A stretch of DNA of 64,000 nt from NCBI RefSeq assembly GCF_004770475.1, contig NZ_RQHK01000015.1:1-64000 (forward strand). The letters are read 5' to 3'. The position numbers and the translations under genes are program-made. Positions 57,701-64,000 of the stretch are shown one piece after another. The notes below the pieces were generated by a model. It had not been told where the DNA came from. It saw only the letters and a program-made list of their open reading frames with translations, and ran no database searches. The DNA comes from Leptospira mtsangambouensis. GTDB lineage: Bacteria; Spirochaetota; Leptospiria; Leptospirales; Leptospiraceae. The number at the start of each line of letters is the position of its first letter. Positions within the stretch are counted from its first letter, which is position 1.

Positions 57701-58498
57701 TCAGACATTAATGAAATTGTTTGTTTCTGCAGTGCTAGAGATTATTGGGAAAATGAAAGTCCTTTGTCGATATTCTGATGCGGTAATTTTCAGCTCTTTT
57801 TTGAAAGCATCATAAAAATTAGAGAGTGATTTGTATCCAACTTCAAATCCAATATCGCTGACTTTTTTCTCGGGAAATTTTTCTAATAGGTATTTGGCTT
57901 CTTTGATTCGGTAACTATGTAAAAAAGAACTAAAGTTAGTGCGTTTTTTTTCATTTAAAAATTCAGAAAGTTGTCTTGGGTGTAATTCTAGTTCTTCTGC
58001 AAGAACTTCGAGAGATAAATCCTCGTTCTGATAAATTTTTTCTACTTCCATCAGTTGGGATAGACGATTATCGAGCTGGTCTAAGTTTACTTTTAACAAT
58101 CGTGATTTTGTATTATTTTTGTTTTTTCTTAAGTTGGCATTTGTAAAAAATGAATATCTTTCTAAGGATAATCTTAATCTTTCTTCTGAGGCTGGTTTTG
58201 CGAGGAAGTCAATGACACCGTATTCAAAAGCCCTGACTGCATTCTCTGGATTAGCCGAAACAACAATAGTATTGACTGTCTTTTTGGGGAACCTGTCCAA
58301 AACTTCGAAACTATCTGAACCGAAAATATTGAGATCTAAAAAAAATAAATCTATAGATGTTTGTTTTAAACAAAGATAAGCCTCCTCCACTGACGCAACA
58401 TGACTGATTTCAGTAGTAGACAAATCCAAAATATCGTTCAATAACTTAGTTAAATATTTTGCGTGAACTGGTTCATCTTCTAGGATTAATATATTCAT
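57701..58498 (-). CDS. Response regulator with AraC-type DNA-binding domain, paralogue B
   Basis: 265 residues. MNILILEDEPVHAKYL, D55 (LFFLDLNIFG), K in FLAKPASEERL, and an AraC domain (LSLEVLAEELELHPRQLSEFL; VSDIGFEVGYKSLSNFYDAFKK) align with the regulator at 50373. No kinase gene accompanies it, so its phospho-donor may be the kinase at 51139 (inference). It lies downstream of the DUF4442 gene and upstream of lipoprotein B on the same strand. Confidence 0.87.
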   Translation of the reverse strand: MNILILEDEPVHAKYLTKLLNDILDLSTTEISHVASVEEAYLCLKQTSIDLFFLDLNIFGSDSFEVLDRFPKKTVNTIVVSANPENAVRAFEYGVIDFLAKPASEERLRLSLERYSFFTNANLRKNKNNTKSRLLKVNLDQLDNRLSQLMEVEKIYQNEDLSLEVLAEELELHPRQLSEFLNEKKRTNFSSFLHSYRIKEAKYLLEKFPEKKVSDIGFEVGYKSLSNFYDAFKKELKITASEYRQRTFIFPIISSTAETNNFINV

Positions 58499-58519
58499 TC
58501 TAGTTATTTGAGACCGAAA

Positions 58520-59047
58520 TCAATACTCTTGTTTTTCATTTTTTCTATTGGTTTCCATTTTTCTGATGTATATGTTCTTTTTAACTGAGGCAACGATATC
58601 CCCTTGGGAATCTACTATGTTGGTTGAAAAAGTGTAATTTGTTTTCCTTTGCTTTGTTAAAAGAGATTTGATATTTTCTATATCACTGTCCGTTACTTCA
58701 AATTTTGCATAAACAGATTCCTTGTTTTGTTTGATATAATCAATCTCTGCATGTTTGTCCCAAATCATATAAAGATTTCCTAATCTCTTTATCAATAGGT
58801 ATACATAGAATGGATCACACATGGAATAGATTGATCCCCCAAAATGAGTTCCCATATACCCTCGAGTAAAAAAATTCATTTTTAATCTTACATCAATTTG
58901 GTGGTTTTCTTTGTCATAATTGATCACCCGGATTCCTGATCCTACAAAAGGGCTATATAAGTTGATGGCATATTTAAAACCCAAAAAAAATTCTAGCCAC
59001 TTCCATTTGGGATCAAGTTGGAATTGATTGGAGTTTTCTTTTCTCAT
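58520..59047 (-). CDS. DUF4442 hot-dog fold protein, probable thioesterase
   Basis: 175 residues. The motifs FFTRGYMGTHFGGSIYSMCDPFYVY and VYAKFEVTDSDI, read in pieces, match DUF4442, a PaaI-like hot-dog family usually assigned acyl-CoA thioesterase activity. No signal peptide. Divergent from a TetR-family regulator across a 128-bp region with two dyads, so it is probably the regulated gene. Confidence 0.72.
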   Translation of the reverse strand: MRKENSNQFQLDPKWKWLEFFLGFKYAINLYSPFVGSGIRVINYDKENHQIDVRLKMNFFTRGYMGTHFGGSIYSMCDPFYVYLLIKRLGNLYMIWDKHAEIDYIKQNKESVYAKFEVTDSDIENIKSLLTKQRKTNYTFSTNIVDSQGDIVASVKKNIYIRKMETNRKNEKQEY

Positions 59048-59098
59048 AATCGAGCCTTTTTATTTTCTACTGACTTTCAAAAACAATTTTTCTTTTGT

Positions 59099-59110
59099 TT
59101 GTGCGCACAA
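59099..59110. promoter_or_regulatory. 12-bp perfect palindrome
   Basis: TTGTGCGCACAA in the DUF4442/tetR divergent region, 52 bp from the DUF4442 start. Candidate operator, separate from the dyad at 59139. Confidence 0.4.
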
Positions 59111-59138
59111 TCAAAAATCTAATGAATATTGAAAAACG

Positions 59139-59156
59139 GTTTACTGATTGGTAAAC
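59139..59156. promoter_or_regulatory. Dyad GTTTAC-N6-GTAAAC, probable TetR operator
   Basis: Perfect six-base arms flank TGATTG just before the tetR start, and GGTAAA recurs at 59169-59174. The site would allow autoregulation and repression of the divergent DUF4442 gene. Confidence 0.55.
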
Positions 59157-59175
59157 TGTTGACTATTTGGTAAAG

Positions 59176-59751
59176 ATGGCAAGATCGGTAACAGAAAAGA
59201 ATGATTTGGTTTTTCCATTACTTGAGTTGTTTTGTGAATACGGCGTTGATGGTGTGTCTATTGCTATAGTTTCACAAAAAACTGGTTTAGGAAAAGGAAG
59301 TATTTATTATTTTTTCCCAAGTGGAAAGTCTGATATGGTTGAATTTGTTCTGAATCATGCAGAACGCACTCTTTCTGAAAAAATGGCCGTACTTAATGAT
59401 TATAAAATAAAAGGTAAAAGAGGCATTGATGAGTTTTTAAACTTTTTTGTTAGTGATAAAGTGTTTCTGACTTATATTCATTTTGTAAGCATCTTGGTCT
59501 TGTCAAAACAGAAGGAATTATATCTTCATAAAATTAATTTATTTTATGAAGATATGACATCCAAACTTGCAAAAGCCATTGCAAAAGAAGGATATTCACC
59601 AAGTAAGGCTTGGAACATTGCAGAAAACGTTACTGTATCCATTTATGGCAGTTATCTTTTTTCTTGTTCTTTAAGTAATGAAAGTTATTTTACCAATCGA
59701 ATCAAAAAACTCAATAAAATTGTCTCGGAAAATTTAAAAACTAAATCTTAA
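59176..59751 (+). CDS. TetR-family transcriptional regulator
   Basis: 191 residues from the ATG at 59176; a TTG at 59167 would add three. The N-terminal helix-turn-helix reads LFCEYGVDGVSIAIVSQKTGLGKGSIYYFFPSG, in pieces, with the typical GKGSIYYFF recognition helix. The C-terminal helical domain is ligand-binding, ligand unknown. Divergent from the DUF4442 thioesterase-like gene, which suggests a fatty-acyl-linked signal (inference). Confidence 0.85.
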   Translation: MARSVTEKNDLVFPLLELFCEYGVDGVSIAIVSQKTGLGKGSIYYFFPSGKSDMVEFVLNHAERTLSEKMAVLNDYKIKGKRGIDEFLNFFVSDKVFLTYIHFVSILVLSKQKELYLHKINLFYEDMTSKLAKAIAKEGYSPSKAWNIAENVTVSIYGSYLFSCSLSNESYFTNRIKKLNKIVSENLKTKS

Positions 59752-59817
59752 GTAAAAATGTCTGATTAGAAAACAAATTAAACATAACCTGAGCTTAGAT
59801 TTTTTTTAGACTATATT

Positions 59818-60114
59818 TCAATTTCTTATGAGTTGGCAATAATTCTCTATACCAGCTTCATGTGTATGTGTTGGAGAACAATCTGCAGGGTAAACAGTAT
59901 ATGTTGCTCGTTGTTTGCATCCACTGGCACCAAAATTTTTGTTGTCAATTACGTTAACTTTAACATCTCCAACTGGGCAATCAAAATCGTATGCAGCTCT
60001 CGCCTTGACCTTATTTGTGACCAATTCGTTAAAACGTTTTTCTCCAACGGGGAAAGAGCCACAGTGAATTAAAAGTAATATAGCCAGAACAAACGGATTT
60101 AGTTTTTGAATCAT
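59818..60114 (-). CDS. Small cysteine-containing lipoprotein with dyad-element leader
   Basis: 98 residues. Lipobox LLIHC (C18). The mature part contains ARAAYDFDCPVGDVKVNVIDN, read in pieces, and GASGCKQRATYTVYPADCSP, the pattern of a short two-to-four-cysteine domain widespread in lipoproteins of Leptospira and myxobacteria. AGGAG lies before the ATG and a dyad element 59 bp upstream. Function unknown. Confidence 0.72.
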   Translation of the reverse strand: MIQKLNPFVLAILLLIHCGSFPVGEKRFNELVTNKVKARAAYDFDCPVGDVKVNVIDNKNFGASGCKQRATYTVYPADCSPTHTHEAGIENYCQLIRN

Positions 60115-60173
60115 AACCTTTTTCTCTCCTTAGAGTCGTTGCACTCATTCCATTTTAAAGTGGATGAAGAGAA

Positions 60174-60199
60174 CTGTCGTCCTAGGACGGGAATCAGGA
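60174..60199 (-). promoter_or_regulatory. Lipoprotein dyad element, copy 6
   Basis: On the minus strand ATTCCCGTCC-TA-GGACGACAG, a perfect dyad. It lies 59 bp upstream of the small lipoprotein start at 60114 and in its direction. Confidence 0.75.
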
Positions 60200-60303
60200 T
60201 GAGAAATTTTTGATTGCTAAAAAAGAGATGGAAGAAATCTGAAAATCCACATATCATGAACAAAAGTTACATTAAGCGACTATAAACTTTAAGGAAAATA
60301 ATT

Positions 60304-60804
60304 GTGGTTTCTAAGATTTTTAAAATATATATTTTTTTATGTGTTTTCTTTTCTCTGTTCTCATGTTCAACAGAACCCGTTAAGGAAACCACTTTAGAAA
60401 AATCTGAAGTATCCTCTCTGACAAAACGCAATTGGAATCCAGAACCAAAGTGTTGTGATCTGCATTCTGAATTTTTAGGAGTCGTGGTCTTGAGTAAAGT
60501 TTGTGTATCTGATACAGAAACAAAATTGGAATTATACACAAAAGAATCTAAAAAGGTATGTGTTTTAAAAGAAGGGATGTTGTTCCGGGATGATTTGGGA
60601 ACTTCTTATCCATTCATAAAATCCGAGGGAGTGGGGCTCTGTCCCAAAAGAACCCAGATGAAAAACACTCCATTTACTTTATATTTCCCAAGTATTTCTT
60701 CTGAAACAAAATCCTTCGACTTAATTGAAGATAAGAATGCAAAACATGCATACAAACCTTGGGTTTTCGAAAAAGTAGATTTAACTCAGTGTGTTTGGAA
60801 ATAA
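60304..60804 (+). CDS. Hypothetical lipoprotein
   Basis: 166 residues from a GTG with AAGGAAA before it. Lipobox SLFSC (C21). The mature part has several cysteines (KCCDLH, KVCVSD, KVCVLK, GLCPKR, TQCVWK) and beta-strand-like stretches; no family recognised. It converges on the HiPIP gene with a gap of only three bases. No dyad element is present before it. Confidence 0.65.
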   Translation: MVSKIFKIYIFLCVFFSLFSCSTEPVKETTLEKSEVSSLTKRNWNPEPKCCDLHSEFLGVVVLSKVCVSDTETKLELYTKESKKVCVLKEGMLFRDDLGTSYPFIKSEGVGLCPKRTQMKNTPFTLYFPSISSETKSFDLIEDKNAKHAYKPWVFEKVDLTQCVWK

Positions 60805-60807
60805 AAC

Positions 60808-61182
60808 TTAAGATCTTTGTGACCAAGCAGAACACCAACCTTCTGTGGACACAACACCAGAGGAAATGATATTACATTTCCCCCAGGTTTCGTTGATCTT
60901 TGTAAATTGTGCACAATGTTTGCAAAACTGGTTTTTGGATCCTGGTTCTTTTCTTTCCGGATATAGGATAAAATCAGTTTGTTTTGCATCCTGATGAAAC
61001 CCAAGTGCTTTTGCAGTTGGGTCCGACTCCGAGACTGGATGCAAACCATCAGGCAAAGGGGCAGAAGGTTTTTTATCTGCCATCAATTTTGTAACTAAAC
61101 CCAATCCCCCCTCTAGAAAAAAGAGGGAGGTTGTCCAGACCAACGATGTTGTTAGGAATTGTTTTCGTGAAGGTTTTGACAT
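60808..61182 (-). CDS. High-potential iron-sulphur protein (HiPIP)
   Basis: 124 residues. The N-terminus SRKQFLTTSLVWTTSLFF looks like a Tat-type or related signal. The C-terminal half has four cysteines in HiPIP spacing, C87-x-x-C90, C103 and C117 (FCKHCAQF, GKCNII, GWCSAW), for a [4Fe-4S] cluster with high potential. It is a periplasmic electron carrier. It starts two bases after the katG stop, so it is translationally coupled. The pairing suggests electron supply to the exported peroxidase or a shared oxidative-stress role (inference). Confidence 0.85.
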   Translation of the reverse strand: MSKPSRKQFLTTSLVWTTSLFFLEGGLGLVTKLMADKKPSAPLPDGLHPVSESDPTAKALGFHQDAKQTDFILYPERKEPGSKNQFCKHCAQFTKINETWGKCNIISSGVVSTEGWCSAWSQRS

Positions 61183-61184
61183 TC

Positions 61185-63416
61185 TTATTTCTTTACATCA
61201 AACCTGTCGAGCATCATCACTTTGTTCCATGCAGAAACAAAGTCTTTGACAAACTTATCCTTTCCATCATCTGCTGCATATACTTCAGCTATGGCACGAA
61301 GTTCAGAATGAGAGCCAAGGATTAGATCCACAGAAGTGGCAGTCCATTTTTTAGCGCCTGTTTTGCGATCGACCCCTTCATACACTCCATCGGTTTGTGC
61401 AGATTTTTGCCATTTTGTCGACATATCAAGTAAGTTGACAAAGAAGACGTTGGTAAGAACTCCTGGGCGAGTGGTAAGGATTCCGTGTTTTGATTTTCCC
61501 GAATTTGCGTCCAGAGATCTCATTCCACCCAAAAGCACTGTCATTTCCGGAATGGTAAGGGATAACATATTGGAACGATCCACTAACATTTCCGTTGGAG
61601 ACAAGGAATTTCCGGCACCATAGTAGTTACGGAATGCATCTGCTTTTGGTTCTAGAACCGAAAAGGAATTAACGTCTGTTTGCTCAGGTGTTGCATCCGT
61701 TCTCCCTGGAGTAAAAGGAACTTTCACATCAACTCCTGCTTTTTTTGCCGCATCTTCAATTGCTGTATTTCCAGCTAACACGATTAAGTCGGCAAGTGAA
61801 ATTTTATTTCCGGATTCGTTAAAATCGGATTGGATTTGTTCTAACTTTTTTAATACCTTTGTTAACTCTTCTGGATCATTCACTGGCCAAGTTTTTTGAG
61901 GTGCTAATCGAATTCTTGCTCCATTGGCTCCCCCTCGCATATCAGTGCTACGGAAACTTGCAGCGGAGGCCCAAGCTACTCTTACTAACTCAGGGATTGT
62001 CAGACCTGACTTTAGGATTTTTCCCTTTAAGTTTTCGATCTCTTTTGCACCAACTAACTTATGGTCAACGGCAGGGAGCGGGTCTTGCCAAATGAGTGGT
62101 TCTTTCGGTAAATCTTTTGAGATATATCGGGAGAGTGGTCCCATATCTCTATGTGTGAGTTTAAACCATGCCTTTGCAAAAGCAAGTTCGAACTCTTTTG
62201 GATTTTCTTGGAACTTTTTAGCAATCACTTTGTAACTTGGATCAAATTTTAATGCCAAGTCTGTTGTGAACATGATGGGAGCATGTCGGAGTGTTTTGTC
62301 GTGAGCATCGGGAACCATATTGGCTCCGGCCCCATCTTTTGGAATCCACTGGATCGCACCTGCTGGGCTTTTGGTTTGCACCCATTCAAAACCAAACAAG
62401 TTATTTAAATATTGAGTGGTCCACTTCGTTGGGTTTGCAGTCCATGCACCTTCCAGTCCACTGGTAATGGTATCTTCTGCATTTCCCTTTTTATAATTAT
62501 TTTTCCAACCAAATCCTTGTTCTTCGATGCCAGCTGCAGCCGGTTCTTTTCCTACGTGTTTGGAAGGATCAGCTTTTCCGTGAGCTTTTCCGAATGTATG
62601 ACCACCAGCAATCAGAGCCACTGTCTCTTCATCATTCATCGCCATTCGGCCAAAGGTTTCTCGTATGTCTTTAGCGGCTGCTAGTGGGTCTGGGTTTCCG
62701 TTAGGTCCTTCTGGGTTTACATAAATAAGCCCCATTTGTACGGCACCAAGTGGATTTTTTAATTTTCTTTCACCTTCGTATCGTTCGTCGGCCAACCATT
62801 TTTTTTCTGGTCCCCAGTATACTAGGTCGGCTTCCCAATCATCTGTTCGTCCACCGGCAAACCCATAAGTTTTGAATCCCATGGATTCCAGTGCCACATT
62901 TCCTGTGAGGACCATTAGGTCGGCCCAAGAGATTTTTTTTCCATATTTCTTTTTGATCGGCCAAAGGAGACGTCTTGCTTTGTCTAGGTTGGCATTGTCA
63001 GGCCAACTATTGAGTGGCTCGAATCTTTGTTGTCCACCACCGGCTCCCCCGCGTCCGTCTGAGATGCGGTAAGTTCCAGCACTATGCCATGCCATCCGAA
63101 TGAAGAAAGGTCCGTAGTGACCGTAGTCGGAAGGCCACCAATCTTGTGAGGTTTTCATCAAGGTTTTGATCTCTTCTTTTATCTGTTGGATGTCCAGATC
63201 TTTGAATTCTTTGGAGTAGTTGTATTGTCTCCCCATCGGATTGGATTCCGCAGCATGTTGGCGGAGAGGTGCCAAATCCAGTCTTTCCGGCCACCAAAAC
63301 TGGTTAGAGTTGCCTTGGCGTTCCATCGAACTTGCAGATTCTTTAGTGTCCGCAGCCCCTAAAGAGCTTAAAGAGAGCACTAAAATGGCAATAGCAGAAA
63401 TATTGGTTGTTCTCAT
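61185..63416 (-). CDS. katG: Exported catalase-peroxidase
   Basis: 743 residues from the ATG at 63416 (AAGGA four bases before; a GTG at 63428 includes that site). Signal peptide [17 protein letters not shown], so it is periplasmic rather than cytosolic. Distal Arg-Trp-His in [11 protein letters not shown], crosslink Tyr in [12 protein letters not shown], Met in [11 protein letters not shown], and the proximal haem His in [13 protein letters not shown] are all present. Both duplicated halves are complete. It degrades hydrogen peroxide by catalase and peroxidase routes. Three 13-bp dyads lie just upstream. Confidence 0.95.
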   Translation of the reverse strand: MRTTNISAIAILVLSLSSLGAADTKESASSMERQGNSNQFWWPERLDLAPLRQHAAESNPMGRQYNYSKEFKDLDIQQIKEEIKTLMKTSQDWWPSDYGHYGPFFIRMAWHSAGTYRISDGRGGAGGGQQRFEPLNSWPDNANLDKARRLLWPIKKKYGKKISWADLMVLTGNVALESMGFKTYGFAGGRTDDWEADLVYWGPEKKWLADERYEGERKLKNPLGAVQMGLIYVNPEGPNGNPDPLAAAKDIRETFGRMAMNDEETVALIAGGHTFGKAHGKADPSKHVGKEPAAAGIEEQGFGWKNNYKKGNAEDTITSGLEGAWTANPTKWTTQYLNNLFGFEWVQTKSPAGAIQWIPKDGAGANMVPDAHDKTLRHAPIMFTTDLALKFDPSYKVIAKKFQENPKEFELAFAKAWFKLTHRDMGPLSRYISKDLPKEPLIWQDPLPAVDHKLVGAKEIENLKGKILKSGLTIPELVRVAWASAASFRSTDMRGGANGARIRLAPQKTWPVNDPEELTKVLKKLEQIQSDFNESGNKISLADLIVLAGNTAIEDAAKKAGVDVKVPFTPGRTDATPEQTDVNSFSVLEPKADAFRNYYGAGNSLSPTEMLVDRSNMLSLTIPEMTVLLGGMRSLDANSGKSKHGILTTRPGVLTNVFFVNLLDMSTKWQKSAQTDGVYEGVDRKTGAKKWTATSVDLILGSHSELRAIAEVYAADDGKDKFVKDFVSAWNKVMMLDRFDVKK

Positions 63417-63432
63417 ATTGTCCTTCACTTTC

Positions 63433-63498
63433 TAGATTTAGTTTAAATTTAGATTTAATCTAGGTAACGAGAGCAAGCAATTTTTTAGATTTAGTCTA
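63433..63498 (-). promoter_or_regulatory. Three-copy operator array upstream of katG
   Basis: TAGATTTAGTTTA (63433-63445), TAGATTTAATCTA (63450-63462) and TAGATTTAGTCTA (63486-63498). The middle copy is a perfect 6-1-6 inverted repeat. The AT-rich 6-1-6 form in front of a peroxide-scavenging gene fits a Fur/PerR-family operator. Confidence 0.6.
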
Positions 63499-63798
63499 AA
63501 TTTATGCAGTTGAGAAGTGGAAAACCTAGTTTTGTCAATGAGAACGAAAAAAAAATCTGAATCAGATTCTTTATAAGAACCCAAGAATGTCTGGATGTAA
63601 TGTTTCAAGCATAGGATTCGGGTGGTGGCCGAAGCTATATCCGTTCCTCTGGCAAAGAGAGTTTAGATGGGTGAAAAGAGTCGCTATATTTTAAGAAGGA
63701 CCCGACTAAGACCGGTAGGATCGAATTTGTTCCATTTCAAAAGAAAACAAAAACAGTATCTTCCAGATATTTGAGTTAAGAATTTGGAAGGTTGGTGT
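63499..63798. other. Intergenic region, no gene recognised
   Basis: About 300 bp without a convincing frame. It contains a 7-1-7 perfect palindrome, AATCTGA-A-TCAGATT (63554-63568), of unknown role, possibly an operator or terminator-like structure (a short T-rich stretch follows). Confidence 0.4.
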
Positions 63799-63975
63799 TC
63801 ATTCTATTTTAGTGATCCAATCTTTCCATTCTTCTGCAATTGCAAAAAGTTCTGTTTTCTTTTTTGAATCCATTCGATTGAGATTCATAACTCCTGATCC
63901 TTGCGCATAAAGATCATATATTGATTTTAGTTGGCACTGGCACCAAAGAAGACAAATCAAAAAGTTGATTCCCAA
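63799..63975 (-). CDS. Small hypothetical protein or gene remnant at window edge
   Basis: 58 codons from a TTG to the TGA at 63799-63801. The peptide ends in KKKTELFAIAEEWKDWITKIE, which looks like genuine coding sequence, with a cysteine-rich hydrophobic start (FLICLLWCQCQ). Overlapping in another frame, an ATG near the window end opens MKMDLLVLGNQLFDLSSLVP, then stops. This resembles by eye the start of photolyase-related proteins. The two may be pieces of one decayed gene. Weak evidence. Confidence 0.3.
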   Translation of the reverse strand: MGINFLICLLWCQCQLKSIYDLYAQGSGVMNLNRMDSKKKTELFAIAEEWKDWITKIE

Positions 63976-64000
63976 GTACCAGCAAATCCATTTTCATTTT

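Noticed and set aside
46303..60199. Dyad elements as integron attC sites or CRISPR repeats
   Set aside because: No integrase core sites (GTTRRRY), no array spacing, no cas genes; copies are thousands of bases apart and linked to gene starts.

Overview
The window reads as a chromosomal segment of a Leptospira-type spirochaete, more probably an environmental (saprophyte-like) species than a pathogen. The base composition is AT-rich. Lipoprotein genes with relaxed lipoboxes are abundant, and there are three 7TMR-DISM sensor kinases, FG-GAP, NHL and lactonase-type beta-propeller lipoproteins, WG repeats, a GAF-linked adenylate cyclase, a che operon and a secreted catalase-peroxidase. No rRNA, tRNA, IS element, prophage or CRISPR array was seen. 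The species assignment is inference.

Layout. 0-5 kb: a lone 850-residue HD + Hsp90-like (GHKL) ATPase protein that looks like a conflict or stress protein, a structured RNA or terminator element, and a seven-bladed FG-GAP lipoprotein. 5-13 kb: small exported and membrane proteins, a DUF5692 membrane protein behind a promoter with a perfect operator, and a three-gene operon (di-haem peroxidase lipoprotein, beta-helix/cytochrome c protein, ankyrin membrane protein). An alpha/beta-hydrolase gene broken by two lesions follows. 13-22 kb: modABC molybdate transporter, then a tightly overlapped adenylate cyclase / NarL-type regulator / 7TMR kinase operon. 22-27 kb: an ArsR-rhodanese repressor divergent from DUF2938 and MFS genes across a 17-bp-arm palindrome, a membrane AraC regulator, DUF4386 and an RRM protein. 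27-38 kb: a 1238-residue NHL/LamG lipoprotein, an orphan 7TMR kinase, a WG protein, prpE and recQ. 38-46 kb: chemotaxis cluster (kinase-like protein, cheW, mcp, cheA, cheB, cheY, with cheD convergent, no cheR).

46-60 kb is the most unusual part. It is rich in lipoproteins and contains a partly duplicated module: two paralogous lipoproteins, two paralogous lactonase-type propeller lipoproteins, two paralogous REC-AraC regulators and one LytS-like 7TMR kinase. Six lipoprotein genes here each carry, 29-71 bp upstream of the start and always in the gene's direction, one copy of a short dyad element (ATTCCCGTCC-NN-GGANGACA, core CGTCC-NN-GGACG). I read this as an undescribed operator or leader that defines a surface-lipoprotein regulon, probably controlled by the local two-component system.

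60-64 kb: a katG-HiPIP operon encoding an exported catalase-peroxidase and a high-potential iron-sulphur protein, preceded by three copies of a 13-bp dyad (TAGATTTARTYTA) that looks like a Fur/PerR-type operator array. All functional calls come from motifs and architecture read by eye; no database search was possible.
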